From Bacillota bacterium (GTDB taxonomy: Bacteria > Bacillota > Clostridia > Peptostreptococcales > Anaerovoracaceae): a DNA stretch of 24,044 nucleotides. A model generated the notes under the pieces. It saw only the letters and a list, made by a program, of their open reading frames with translations, was not told where the DNA came from and searched no databases. The DNA is taken from assembly GCA_029219125.1 (NCBI GenBank), contig JAQXSU010000023.1:1-24044 (forward strand), written 5' to 3'. The first letter of the stretch is position 1, and each line of letters opens with the position of its first letter. The translations under genes were made by a program, and so were the position numbers. Below are positions 1 to 8,341 of this stretch, in pieces.

Positions 1-680
1 AGGATCTGCTGCTGTTCTATTCTTCTTCGGAGAAGGATATGGTGACGCTGAAGGAATACGTATCCCACATGAAGGAAGGCCAGGACAAAATTTTCTATGC
101 CTGCGGTGAAACGGTGGAAAAGATCGACATGTTGCCGCAGACCGATATGGTCAAGGATAAGGGATATGAGATCCTCTACCTGACAGAAAATCTGGGCGAG
201 TTTGCCCTGATGATGATGGCGCAGTATGACGAAAAGCGCTTCGTCAATGTCTGTGCGGATGATCTGGATCTGACTTCAGAAGAAGAAAAAGAAGCACTGA
301 AGGAGAAGAATGAAACGTCGAAGGATATGCTGCAGAAGATGAAGGATGCCATCGGTGACGGTGTCAGCGCCGTCCGGTTTACAGGCCGACTGAAAAACCA
401 TCCGGTCTGCCTGACTTCCGAAGGAGCACTGTCCATTGAAATGGAAAAGACACTGAACTCCATGCCGATGCCTTCCGAAGAAAAGGTGAAGGCGGAAGTC
501 GTTCTGGAAATCAATGCTGACCATCCGATTGCTGCACGGCTGACGGAAGTGGCTGAGTCCGGCGACGAGCAGAAGCTGGCAGATTACGCAAAACTGCTGT
601 ATGCACAGGCACGGCTGATTGCGGGGCTCTCTGTGGAAAATCCGACGGAGCTGGCAGGACTGATCTGCGGACTGATGTAG
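1..680 (+). CDS. htpG: Molecular chaperone HtpG (Hsp90), C-terminal part, 5' end outside window
   Basis: The reading frame is open from the window edge (first full codon at position 3) to a TAG at 678-680, giving about 225 residues. The visible part matches the end of the Hsp90 middle domain and the C-terminal dimerisation domain, including the SSSEKDMVTLKEYV region, a KGYEILYLTE segment and a helical tail ending in LAGLICGLM. HtpG is a cytosolic ATP-dependent folding chaperone; its N-terminal ATPase domain lies upstream of the window. It probably shares a transcript with the hydrolase 48 bp downstream. It has no evident link to the uronate genes and looks like the chromosomal backbone flanking them. 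Confidence 0.95.
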   Translation, partial: DLLLFYSSSEKDMVTLKEYVSHMKEGQDKIFYACGETVEKIDMLPQTDMVKDKGYEILYLTENLGEFALMMMAQYDEKRFVNVCADDLDLTSEEEKEALKEKNETSKDMLQKMKDAIGDGVSAVRFTGRLKNHPVCLTSEGALSIEMEKTLNSMPMPSEEKVKAEVVLEINADHPIAARLTEVAESGDEQKLADYAKLLYAQARLIAGLSVENPTELAGLICGLM

Positions 681-728
681 AAGGCAGATGCAGCAGGCAG
701 AAGAAAAATCCCTGAGAGGTAAGCGCGC

Positions 729-1802
729 ATGAAGAAAGCAAGCATGAAGAAAGCAAAGAAGAAACCTACGGCATCGACAGCAGGAAAAGGCCTTGCAGTC
801 GGTGCCTGCCTCGCTGAGGCTGTTGTCGGCGGTGTGCTGGCAGGCAGCAGATGGGCCTATAATACGGCGTTCCGCCCGAAGGGGGATCGGGCGGCAGAGC
901 CCCATGCCATGCCGAAGGGAAGACAGTATGATACTTATAAGGATGCAATTTATGAAAACGTGGAACGGGTGCTGAAGGCAGAGTGCGAGGAGGTAGAGAT
1001 CCGGTCTGCGGACGGACTGCGGCTTTTCGGGCGGTTTTATGCCGGAACAGGGGACTGGATCGGAAAAGAAGACGGCATGAAAAGAACGGACGGCAGCGTG
1101 GAAACGGAGAATGGCACGGAAACGGAAGCAGGAAACCGTCCGCTGGCCCTGTTCTTTCACGGATACCGCAGCCCTGCACAGCGGGATGGCTGCGGCGGCT
1201 TTCAGATGATGCGTGAAATGGGGATGGATGTGCTGATGGTGGATCAGCGTGCCCATGGAAGAAGTCAGGGAAAGGCCATCACCATGGGGATCAAGGAACA
1301 GCAGGACTGTCTGGACTGGATTCAGTACTGTATGAACCGGTTTGGACCGGAGAAGCCGATGATTTTGATTGGAATTTCCATGGGAGCTGCGACAGTGCTT
1401 CTTGCTGCCGGCCACAGCTTGCCGTCATGTGTAAAAGGGGTCGTGGCGGACTGCGGATATTCTTCGGTGAAGAAAATTATGAAGCAGGAAATCGGGAAGA
1501 TGGGTCTGCCGGAGGAAGCGGGCTGGCAGCTGGTGAAGCTGGGAGCAAAGCTTTTCGGTGGGTTTGATCCGGAGGACGGCGAAGTGGCAGAGAAGCTGCA
1601 GCACTGTCAGATTCCGGTGCTGCTGATTCACGGACAGGAAGACCGGTTTGTTCCTTGCGAAATGAGCATGGAAAACTTCGAATCCATGAATTGTGAGAAG
1701 CAGCTGCTGACGGTACCGGGTGCCGGTCACGGCATGAGCTGGTATCTGGATGAAGAGGGGTATCGGAGTGCGGTAAGGGCGTTCTGCGAGCGGGTACTGT
1801 AA
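729..1802 (+). CDS. Alpha/beta hydrolase with N-terminal membrane anchor
   Basis: The protein is 357 residues. The basic start (Lys-rich residues 2-12) is followed by a hydrophobic, small-residue stretch at about residues 19-40, so it is probably anchored in the membrane with the catalytic domain after residue 90. The triad is visible: nucleophile Ser217 in the elbow GISMG, Asp305 in HGQEDRF and His334 in GAGHGMS. FFHGYRSP supplies the oxyanion-hole region. This is the layout of the Firmicutes alpha/beta hydrolases annotated only as such. A hydrophilic Glu/Thr/Gly-rich insert lies at about residues 109-137, before the domain's HGY motif. GAGAGG at 714-719 supports this start. The substrate is unknown; esterase or peptidase activity are both possible. 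Confidence 0.85.
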   Translation: MKKASMKKAKKKPTASTAGKGLAVGACLAEAVVGGVLAGSRWAYNTAFRPKGDRAAEPHAMPKGRQYDTYKDAIYENVERVLKAECEEVEIRSADGLRLFGRFYAGTGDWIGKEDGMKRTDGSVETENGTETEAGNRPLALFFHGYRSPAQRDGCGGFQMMREMGMDVLMVDQRAHGRSQGKAITMGIKEQQDCLDWIQYCMNRFGPEKPMILIGISMGAATVLLAAGHSLPSCVKGVVADCGYSSVKKIMKQEIGKMGLPEEAGWQLVKLGAKLFGGFDPEDGEVAEKLQHCQIPVLLIHGQEDRFVPCEMSMENFESMNCEKQLLTVPGAGHGMSWYLDEEGYRSAVRAFCERVL

Positions 1803-1820
1803 GAAAAAATCAATGAATGG

Positions 1821-1862
1821 AAAAAGGACGGAAACGGCAACTGCGCCGAACCCGCCCTTTTT
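1821..1862. terminator. Two-sided intrinsic terminator between convergent genes
   Basis: The left arm AAAAAGGACGG pairs with CCCGCCCTTTTT, with one mismatch. Inside it a second perfect stem CGGC/GCCG closes a 6-nt loop. The A-run on the left and T-run on the right give a U-tail in both directions. It sits between the hydrolase stop (1802) and the uxaA stop (1884), which run toward each other, so it likely ends both transcripts. Confidence 0.8.
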
Positions 1863-1883
1863 GCTATTATAGAGTAATTCTCA

Positions 1884-3389
1884 TTAAAGAGTGATGTTTT
1901 GCTTGAAAATAGCCATGTCATGATAGCCGGCCAGTTCTGCCTTTACATACAGGCCATTCGCAACAGACAGAACATATTGAATGAGCTGCTCCGTCATCTG
2001 CGAAAAGTCGGCATCTTCCGTCAGGCTGCCGGCATTGAAGTCAATCCAGTGATCCTTTCTTTCCTGCAGCAGGGAATTGCTGCTGATTTTTACGGTAGGT
2101 ACCGGAGAGGCAAATGGCGTCCCTCTGCCAGTAGTAAATAATATCAGCTGCGCACCGGCGGCAGCCAGTGCAGTGGAAGAAACCAGATCATTTCCGGGTG
2201 CAGTGACGAGATTTAATCCGTTCATTTTTTTTCGCTCTGCATATTCCAGAACATCGATCACAGGGGCATGTCCGGATTTCTGTGTGCAGCCCAGGGATTT
2301 GTCTTCCAGCGTAGTGATTCCGCCTGCTTTGTTTCCTGGGGAGGGATTTTCGTAAACCGGCTGCCCATGCCTGGAAAAATACGCCTTGAACCCCTGGACC
2401 ATTCCTGCTGCTTTCTCAAAGATATCTTGCTTCTGGCACCGGTTCAGAAGTTGTTCCTCTGCACCGAACATTTCCGGGACCTCTGACATGAGGACACTTC
2501 CGCCGAATTGGGTGAGCCAGTCTGTAAAATGGCCAACCAGAGGATTGGCTGTAATGCCCGACAAACCATCTGACCCTCCACATTTGACACCGACTGTGAG
2601 GCAGGACAGAGGAGCCGGACTCCGTTTAGCCTGTGATGCTGTTTCCGCCAGAGATTGAAGTAATTCCATACCTGCGGAGATTTCGTCACTGACATCCTGA
2701 CAGATCAGACATTTTATCCGGTCAGAATCATAGTCTCTGATATATTTCTTTATTTCCTCTACACCGCTGTTTTCACATCCCAGCCCCAGAAGAAGTACGC
2801 CTCCCGCATTTGGGTGCATGCAGAGATCTGCCAGAATTTTTCGCGTATTTTCCTGATCATCTCCAAGCTGAGAGCAGCCGTAAGGATGCTGGAAAGCAAC
2901 AATGTCATCGATTCCTTTCAATGATTCATACTGGGACTTCGCCAGAGCAGCGATTTTCTGACCGATACTGTTGACGCAGCCGACGGTTGGGATAATCCAT
3001 ATTTCATTTCGAATTCCAACGGAACCGTCTTTTCTTCTATAACCCTGAAAACAGGGAACATCCTTTTTTACACCATTTGTTTTAAAAGCAGAATCGATTT
3101 CGACAGGATGATAGGAATATTCTTCGGCTTCACGCAGGGCAGTTTTCAGATTATGGCTGTGAACATGCATGCCGGCAGGGATTTCTTCCTGTGCCGTACC
3201 AATCTGTGCACCATATTTGATCACAGCGGCTCCCTGTGGAATCCTGGTGAGAGAAAATTTATGCCCCTGCGGAATATCCTCTTTCAGTGTCAGATCAAAC
3301 TGCGGGATATCAATAGAGTCGCCCGCCTGCAGCGGACAGAGCGCAACGGCCACATTATCCTGCTCCTGTATGCGAATCCATTTATTCAT
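1884..3389 (-). CDS. uxaA: Altronate dehydratase UxaA
   Basis: The protein is 501 residues, close to the E. coli enzyme. UxaA removes water from D-altronate to give 2-keto-3-deoxygluconate, the last step of the galacturonate arm. The N-terminal SAF-like domain spans about residues 1-90 and ends near GMHVHSHN. The dehydratase domain follows, with the family landmarks PTVGCVNSIGQ, FQHPYGCSQLGDD, LLGLGCENS and VGVKCGGSDGLSG; the Cys residues are typical of this iron-dependent family. AAAGGAGAGG lies just before the ATG. The start overlaps the uxaB stop by 8 nt, so the two genes are translationally coupled. The gene is last in its operon and ends at the shared terminator. Confidence 0.97.
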   Translation of the reverse strand: MNKWIRIQEQDNVAVALCPLQAGDSIDIPQFDLTLKEDIPQGHKFSLTRIPQGAAVIKYGAQIGTAQEEIPAGMHVHSHNLKTALREAEEYSYHPVEIDSAFKTNGVKKDVPCFQGYRRKDGSVGIRNEIWIIPTVGCVNSIGQKIAALAKSQYESLKGIDDIVAFQHPYGCSQLGDDQENTRKILADLCMHPNAGGVLLLGLGCENSGVEEIKKYIRDYDSDRIKCLICQDVSDEISAGMELLQSLAETASQAKRSPAPLSCLTVGVKCGGSDGLSGITANPLVGHFTDWLTQFGGSVLMSEVPEMFGAEEQLLNRCQKQDIFEKAAGMVQGFKAYFSRHGQPVYENPSPGNKAGGITTLEDKSLGCTQKSGHAPVIDVLEYAERKKMNGLNLVTAPGNDLVSSTALAAAGAQLILFTTGRGTPFASPVPTVKISSNSLLQERKDHWIDFNAGSLTEDADFSQMTEQLIQYVLSVANGLYVKAELAGYHDMAIFKQNITL

Positions 3390-4848
3390 GACGTACCTCT
3401 CCTTTCAGAAACGATGCCAGAGCACCGCGAACGCCCATCACATCCATGGCGTTCAGATGGTCTGTCACTGTTTCCTGCAAATTCGGAATCGTACAAAGAT
3501 TCATGCCGTGAAATTCAACGGCAGAAAAGTAGTCCGATACCAGCGAAGCATTGTCCGCATTTGCGTGGTCAGCAAAAAAATCCAGTATGGTTGAATCATC
3601 ATTTACAGTACAGGTCTTTCCATCTGACTCACGTACGGTACTCTTATAAAACTTCAGTAAGGCAGCAAGAGAGAAGGTCAGACACTGCGGCAGAGAGCCG
3701 AATTTTTCCACGTAGGCAACGAGCGTCGGAAGACAGCGGGTGCGCCATTTGGAAACAGAGTTCAGCGAAATGGACAGCAGGGCATGATTCACGAAGGGGT
3801 TTTCGAACCGTTCAAGCACCGCCTGGGCAAAATCCACCAGCTCGGCTTCCGGCAGGGAAAGAGACGGTATCACTTCACGGAACAGAACTCGCTGTATATA
3901 TTCACGGATTTCCGGATCGTGCATTGCTTCTCTCACATAGTCCATGCCGCAGAGCCAGGCTAACATGGCAAAGGAAGTGTGGGCGCCATTGAGAATTCGA
4001 ACCTTTCTTTCTTTATATGGCTTCTGGTTCTCCGTGAAGAGAATTGGAATCGATGGACAGAACGGAAATATTTCCTGACGGATTTTCTCGTCTGCTTCAA
4101 TCACCCACAAACCGAAAGGTTCTGCAACAGTCAGCAAATTGTCCGTGTACCCAAGATTTTGAAAAAGCAGGTCTGCTTCCTGCGCCGGATAACCGGAAAC
4201 GATTCTGTCTACGAGGGTATTGCAGAAGCTGCAGCTGGTATTAAGCCAGTTTGTAAAAGCGGATGGAAGATTCCATCGTTTTGCCAATCGAAGCACGCAG
4301 GACTTCAGGGCATCTCCGTTCTGATCAATCAATTCCACAGGAAGAAGCGTGACGCCTTTTTCGGGATTTCCGTCACACCAGCAGAATCTTTCATAAAGCA
4401 GCTGCGTAAGCTTACCGGGGTAGCTTGCAGCCGGACGGTCTTCCAGACGATCTGTTTCAGAATATACAATACCGGCCTCTGTTGTGTTCGATATGATGAT
4501 CTGCAGGCTGTCCAGCCTTCCACAGGAAAGAAATGTATCGTAATCTGAATATGGATTTACTATTTTATCAATGGAGTCGATCTGCTGTGTCTGCTGGACC
4601 GTTTTTCCATCCTGAATCCCGCGAAGCATAACCGTATAAAGGCAATCCTGCATATGAAACTGATCCAGATTTCCCCGGGGCGTCGGCTTTATGACAACGA
4701 TATTACCGTCATAACCGCAGGAATCATTCAGCGTCTGAATAAAGGAGTCGGTAAATGCTCTCAGGAAATTTCCTTCTCCGAACTGGAGTACGCGAATGGG
4801 ACGGTGGGGTTTGGCTGTATTTTTTTTTGAAAGCTGTTCTTTTTTCAT
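3382..4848 (-). CDS. uxaB: Tagaturonate reductase (altronate oxidoreductase) UxaB
   Basis: UxaB reduces D-tagaturonate to D-altronate with NADH. It belongs to the long-chain mannitol dehydrogenase family: the Rossmann segment VLQFGEGNFLRAF is near the N-terminus, and NGAHTSFAMLAWLCG is typical of the catalytic half. I chose the ATG at 4846-4848 (488 residues) because AAAAGG lies 9 nt before it. An in-frame ATG at 4867-4869 would add seven residues (MSKRIII) but has only T-rich sequence before it. The gene is first in the uxaB-uxaA operon, driven by the minus-strand promoter at 4906-4934 with an operator at its start point. Confidence 0.95.
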   Translation of the reverse strand: MKKEQLSKKNTAKPHRPIRVLQFGEGNFLRAFTDSFIQTLNDSCGYDGNIVVIKPTPRGNLDQFHMQDCLYTVMLRGIQDGKTVQQTQQIDSIDKIVNPYSDYDTFLSCGRLDSLQIIISNTTEAGIVYSETDRLEDRPAASYPGKLTQLLYERFCWCDGNPEKGVTLLPVELIDQNGDALKSCVLRLAKRWNLPSAFTNWLNTSCSFCNTLVDRIVSGYPAQEADLLFQNLGYTDNLLTVAEPFGLWVIEADEKIRQEIFPFCPSIPILFTENQKPYKERKVRILNGAHTSFAMLAWLCGMDYVREAMHDPEIREYIQRVLFREVIPSLSLPEAELVDFAQAVLERFENPFVNHALLSISLNSVSKWRTRCLPTLVAYVEKFGSLPQCLTFSLAALLKFYKSTVRESDGKTCTVNDDSTILDFFADHANADNASLVSDYFSAVEFHGMNLCTIPNLQETVTDHLNAMDVMGVRGALASFLKGEVRHE

Positions 4849-4886
4849 AATGATTATCCTTTTCGACATAAAAAATGCAAAATGAA

Positions 4887-4900
4887 TGTAAGCGATTACA
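4887..4900. promoter_or_regulatory. LacI-type operator at the uxaBA start point
   Basis: The site is a 14-bp near-palindrome, TGTAAGCGATTACA, with the central CG typical of LacI-family operators. It lies 5 bp downstream of the uxaBA -10 box and covers the expected +1, a repressing position. It also fits the CcpA cre consensus TGWAANCGNTNWCA, so either the local LacI-family regulator or CcpA could bind. A related site in front of the local regulator favours the former. Confidence 0.75.
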
Positions 4901-4905
4901 CTAAC

Positions 4906-4934
4906 AATATAGTACTTCTTTAAAAAATAGTCAA
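4906..4934 (-). promoter_or_regulatory. Sigma-A promoter for uxaB-uxaA
   Basis: Read on the minus strand, -35 TTGACT (4929-4934) and -10 TATATT (4906-4911) are separated by exactly 17 bp. The predicted start is near 4899, inside the operator at 4887-4900, about 50 nt before the chosen uxaB start. Confidence 0.85.
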
Positions 4935-4946
4935 GAACGAAATTAA

Positions 4947-4960
4947 TTCAGATATTTGAA
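4947..4960. promoter_or_regulatory. Second dyad between the divergent promoters
   Basis: TTCAGATATTTGAA is a 14-bp near-palindrome with arms TTCA/TGAA. It begins 13 bp upstream of the uxaB -35 and lies about 60 bp upstream of the regulator's -35. It does not resemble the LacI-type sites. The position would suit an activator site, but in AT-rich intergenic DNA such a dyad can arise by chance. Confidence 0.3.
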
Positions 4961-5022
4961 TAATTGTTGAAATTCTAATATGTTTATACAAAAAATGTTA
5001 TTTTGTTACAGAAAAAAACGCC

Positions 5023-5051
5023 TTGACATTTTCTGAACACAGGAATATACT
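5023..5051 (+). promoter_or_regulatory. Sigma-A promoter for the regulator-uxaC operon
   Basis: A perfect -35 TTGACA (5023-5028), a 17-bp spacer and a near-consensus -10 TATACT (5046-5051). The start is expected near 5058. No comparable promoter is seen in the short gaps of the following genes, so this is probably the main promoter of the long plus-strand series. Confidence 0.88.
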
Positions 5052-5072
5052 GAAGTAAAGTAAGAATTAAGT

Positions 5073-5086
5073 TGAAAGCACTTACA
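5073..5086. promoter_or_regulatory. LacI-type operator before the regulator gene
   Basis: TGAAAGCACTTACA shares the TG.AAGC....TTACA pattern of the site at 4887-4900, with one departure from the cre-like consensus at the central G. It falls at about +16 to +29 of the predicted transcript and ends 12 nt before the regulator ATG. That position fits autorepression by blocking elongation or initiation. Its presence near both promoters suggests one regulator controls both directions. Confidence 0.7.
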
Positions 5087-5098
5087 CGGAGGGGGAAG

Positions 5099-6115
5099 AT
5101 GAAACAGGCCACAATTTATGACATTTCCCATAAAGCCGGTGTTTCCATTGCAACCGTTTCCAGAGTACTGAATGACAGTCCGAAAGTTAGCCCGAAGACG
5201 AAAGCACGGGTTTTGGAAGTCATGGAGGAATATGGATATGAGCCCAATGTGTTCGCCAGAGGGCTTGGAACCGGTTCCATGAAGACGATCGGCATTCTCT
5301 GTGCAGATGTGGCAGACATCTATCTGGCCAACGCGGTTTCCTTTCTGGAAAGGGAACTCAGCCAGGAAGGATTTGAATCACTCCTGAGTTGTACAGGATA
5401 CGAATATAAAGATAAAGTGAAATGCATGCGGATGATGGAATCTCGGAAAGTAGATGCCGTTATCATGGTGGGTTCGCATTATATAGAGGATACTCCGAAA
5501 AAAAATGAATATATTCTGGATACTTCTGCAAGGATTCCTGTGATGCTTCTGAATGGATATCTGGAAGGTGAGAATATCTATTGCAACCTTTCGGATGATT
5601 ACGGTGCTTTTTTTCATGCAGCAGAACACCTTCTGAAAAAAGGAAGAGAAAACGTCCTTTTTCTGTACAGAGAAGAAACCTACAGTTGCAAACGAAAACG
5701 GGAAGGGTTTTTGGATGCGCTGAAAAAATATGGTTTGGGTTCTGAGCATGCAAGAATGTTTCAGAGCACCAATCGGATTCAGGACATCAAGGACGAACTT
5801 CGCGAGTACTTTCAAACCGGTCCGCAGGTAGATGCGATTCTTGCATGTGATGATGAACTTGCCATCGGTGCACTGAAGTTCCTGCAGGAACAGGCTGTTT
5901 CCGTTCCGGAGCAGGTTTCCGTCATCGGCTGTAACAATTCCGTCCTCTCCATCTGCTGCAATCCGGAATTGACTTCTATCGATAATATGTGCGAAGAACT
6001 TTGCATTAACACGGTATCTATGCTGATGCGAATTCTGGAGCAGCAGAAAGTATCGACGAAAACCGTTGTAAGCTGTAAGTTTGTAGAGCGGGGGACAACT
6101 CCGTGCGAAAAATAA
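5099..6115 (+). CDS. LacI-family regulator, probable hexuronate repressor (ExuR-type)
   Basis: The protein is 338 residues. A LacI helix-turn-helix is at residues 4-24 (TIYDISHKAGVS, ATVSRVLND), then the hinge region and a periplasmic-binding-protein-like effector domain (ILCADVADIYLANAV, AILACDDELAIGALKFLQE, TSIDNM). The ATG at 5099 follows GGAGGGGGAAG. A TTG ten codons upstream lies inside the operator and has no ribosome site, so I rejected it. The gene is transcribed with uxaC (17 bp apart) and divergently from uxaBA, and both promoters carry LacI-type operators. ExuR of Bacillus is also a LacI-family protein. The effector is inferred to be a hexuronate or pathway intermediate. Confidence 0.9.
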   Translation: MKQATIYDISHKAGVSIATVSRVLNDSPKVSPKTKARVLEVMEEYGYEPNVFARGLGTGSMKTIGILCADVADIYLANAVSFLERELSQEGFESLLSCTGYEYKDKVKCMRMMESRKVDAVIMVGSHYIEDTPKKNEYILDTSARIPVMLLNGYLEGENIYCNLSDDYGAFFHAAEHLLKKGRENVLFLYREETYSCKRKREGFLDALKKYGLGSEHARMFQSTNRIQDIKDELREYFQTGPQVDAILACDDELAIGALKFLQEQAVSVPEQVSVIGCNNSVLSICCNPELTSIDNMCEELCINTVSMLMRILEQQKVSTKTVVSCKFVERGTTPCEK

Positions 6116-6119
6116 AAAT

Positions 6120-6125
6120 GAGGTG
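6120..6125 (+). promoter_or_regulatory. Ribosome site fixing the TTG start of uxaC
   Basis: GAGGTG is 7 nt before the TTG at 6133-6135. The conserved UxaC N-terminus (KAFLDDNFLLGSETA) begins immediately after this TTG and no in-frame ATG is nearby, so TTG is the likely start. Confidence 0.75.
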
Positions 6126-6132
6126 ATTCAAA

Positions 6133-7533
6133 TTGAAAGCCTTTCTGGATGATAATTTTCTGCTCGGCAGCGAGACTGCCGTCAGACTGTACCGCAGTTA
6201 TGCTGCGGATCTGCCGGTGATTGATTATCACTGCCATATCAATCCGAAAGAGATTTATGAAGATCTGAAGTATGACAATATCACGCAGGTCTGGCTGTAC
6301 GGTGACCATTATAAGTGGAGGGCAATGCGCAGCTGTGGAGTTGATGAGGAATACATCACCGGAAATGCTTCAGATTACGAAAAGTTCTGCAAGTATGCCG
6401 AAACGCTGGAGTGGGCAGTGGGCAATCCGCTATACCACTGGAGCCACATGGAACTGAAAAAATATTTCGGATATGAAGGCGTACTGAAACGTTCCACAGC
6501 AGACGAAGTCTGGAAGCTTTGCAACGATGTCCTGCGGAATGAGCCCCTTACGGTGCGAAAAATCATAGAAAAATCCAATGTGGAAGTGATCTGCACGACC
6601 GATGATCCTGTGGACAGCCTGGAGTGGCATCAGAAGATCCGTGAAGAGGGAAAACTGAAGACAAAAGTTTTGCCGGCATGGAGACCTGACCGACTCATAA
6701 ACCTGGAGAAGAAGGAGTTTCCGGACTATATTGCCGGACTGGCGGAATGCAGCGGCGTGGAAATTACAGGACTGGATACTTTGAAGGAGGCCATTGTTAA
6801 AAGAATGGACTACTTCAGTGAAAATGGATGCACCGTCAGTGATCACGGCCTGGATTATGTGCCGTATGCGCCGTGTACTCCGGAAGAAGCAGATGCTGTT
6901 TTCCGCAAGGCGCTTGGAAAGCAGAAAACGGATTTGCTGGAGAGTGAGAAGTACAAAACATTCATACTGCTGTTTCTTGCAGAGGAATACAGTCGGCGTG
7001 GATGGGTCATGCAGCTTCACTACGGCTGTCAGAGGAATATCAATTCGAAACGGTTTGAGCAGCTGGGTCCGGATACGGGTTATGACTGTATCAGCAGCTA
7101 TGCACCGTCGGAGAAACTGACGATGTTTCTGGATGCAGTACATACACGATGCGGACTGCCCAAGACCATTTTATATTCATTGAACCCGAATGATAATACA
7201 ATTATCGATTCCATTATCGGAGGATTCCAGGAGGGATGTGCCGGAAAGATTCAGCACGGCTCTGCATGGTGGTTCAATGATAATAAAACAGGCATGCAGC
7301 AGCAGATGATTTCGCTGGCTAACCTGGGCGTTCTGGGTAAATTTGTAGGAATGCTTACAGACTCCCGGAGTTTTCTGTCCTACACCCGGCATGATTACTT
7401 CCGAAGGATTCTCTGCGATCTGATCGGAGGATGGGTGGAAGCCGGTGAATATCCGGAAGACTACGAGATTCTGAGCAAAATTATAAAGGGAATATCACAC
7501 GATAACGCAAAAGAATATTTTGGTTTCAAATAA
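6133..7533 (+). CDS. uxaC: Uronate (glucuronate/galacturonate) isomerase UxaC
   Basis: The protein is 466 residues, the usual family length. UxaC isomerises D-glucuronate to D-fructuronate and D-galacturonate to D-tagaturonate, so it feeds both arms in this window. It is an amidohydrolase-superfamily barrel: the metal motif VIDYHCHINP carries His33 and His35, and GWVMQLHYGCQRNIN and the C-terminal WWFNDNKTGMQQQM block are typical of UxaC. The start is an unusual TTG with a good ribosome site. It is 17 bp after the regulator and 22 bp before the ABC ATPase. It is separated from uxaBA by the regulator and the divergent control region. Confidence 0.97.
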   Translation: MKAFLDDNFLLGSETAVRLYRSYAADLPVIDYHCHINPKEIYEDLKYDNITQVWLYGDHYKWRAMRSCGVDEEYITGNASDYEKFCKYAETLEWAVGNPLYHWSHMELKKYFGYEGVLKRSTADEVWKLCNDVLRNEPLTVRKIIEKSNVEVICTTDDPVDSLEWHQKIREEGKLKTKVLPAWRPDRLINLEKKEFPDYIAGLAECSGVEITGLDTLKEAIVKRMDYFSENGCTVSDHGLDYVPYAPCTPEEADAVFRKALGKQKTDLLESEKYKTFILLFLAEEYSRRGWVMQLHYGCQRNINSKRFEQLGPDTGYDCISSYAPSEKLTMFLDAVHTRCGLPKTILYSLNPNDNTIIDSIIGGFQEGCAGKIQHGSAWWFNDNKTGMQQQMISLANLGVLGKFVGMLTDSRSFLSYTRHDYFRRILCDLIGGWVEAGEYPEDYEILSKIIKGISHDNAKEYFGFK

Positions 7534-7555
7534 GCGCGAAAGGAAGAACCTGAAT

Positions 7556-8305
7556 ATGAAGCAAGAAGTGAAAGAACCCATCTTAGAGGTGAGAGGGTTA
7601 AAAAAGAAATTTGGAAGCAACCAGGTCCTCAATGGTGTAGATCTTACCATCAATAAGGGTGAGGTTATTGCAATCATCGGACCATCCGGATGCGGCAAGA
7701 GTACATTTATCCGCTGCCTGAATTTCCTGGAGCAGCCGGATGAAGGTGAAATTATCTATCATGGCCGTGATCTGATGCAGATGAAAAAAAAGGAACGCCA
7801 TGAAGCGCTGAAAGGGGTGGGAATGGTATTCCAGCAGTTCAATCTGTTTATAAACAAGACAGTATTGGATAATATCACCCTGGCGCCGAAACTGGTACAG
7901 AAGATGGGGAAGGAAGAAAGCGAAACGAAAGCCATGAAGTATCTGGAGATGGTCAGACTGACCCAGAAGGCCAATTCCTACCCGGCCAATCTGTCCGGCG
8001 GTCAGCAGCAGCGTGTGTCTATTGCCAGAACACTCTGTATGGAACCGGAACTGATTCTGTTCGATGAACCGACGTCTGCGCTTGACCCGGAAATGGTGGG
8101 TGAGGTTCTGGAAGTTATGAAAAATCTTGCCGATCAGGGAATGACCATGGTTGTTGTAACCCATGAAATGGGATTTGCAAGAGAGGTGGCAGACCGGGTT
8201 GTCTTCATTAATGAGGGGATTATTCAGGAAAACACCACGCCGGATGAATTCTTCGACAATCCGAAGAACGCACGGCTAAGAGAGTTTTTAAGCAAAATGT
8301 TATAA
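7556..8305 (+). CDS. Amino-acid/opine-type ABC transporter ATPase (GlnQ/HisP-like)
   Basis: The protein is 249 residues with a complete ATPase: Walker A GPSGCGKST (42-50), Q-loop FQQFNLF, signature LSGGQ (146-150), Walker B LILFDEPTSALDP (from 166) and switch His203 in VTHEM. Sequence and length are those of the polar-amino-acid uptake family. The ATG at 7556 follows AAAGGAAG; a longer reading from 7520 would overlap the uxaC stop and lacks a site. Its partners, the binding protein and permease of the same family, start 3.3 kb downstream beyond four enzyme-like genes. No other ATPase occurs in the window, so it very likely energises that permease. Confidence 0.92.
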   Translation: MKQEVKEPILEVRGLKKKFGSNQVLNGVDLTINKGEVIAIIGPSGCGKSTFIRCLNFLEQPDEGEIIYHGRDLMQMKKKERHEALKGVGMVFQQFNLFINKTVLDNITLAPKLVQKMGKEESETKAMKYLEMVRLTQKANSYPANLSGGQQQRVSIARTLCMEPELILFDEPTSALDPEMVGEVLEVMKNLADQGMTMVVVTHEMGFAREVADRVVFINEGIIQENTTPDEFFDNPKNARLREFLSKML

Positions 8306-8341
8306 ATCACATGTTTTTATTGATACAGGAGGAAGATAAAA

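Noticed and set aside
276..1415. A 379-codon minus-strand frame across htpG and the hydrolase
   Set aside because: Antisense to two recognised genes, with no recognisable domain and His/Cys-rich low-information sequence.
3108..3992. A 294-codon plus-strand frame opposite uxaA/uxaB
   Set aside because: Antisense to the conserved ends of both genes and no protein-family features.
5072..5098. TTG start giving nine extra residues on the LacI-family regulator
   Set aside because: It falls inside the operator and ribosome site; the LacI helix-turn-helix starts properly from the ATG at 5099.
7556..8305. The lone ABC ATPase as a leftover of a deleted transporter
   Set aside because: A binding protein and permease of the same family lie downstream in the same operon without their own ATPase, so a split but complete system is simpler.
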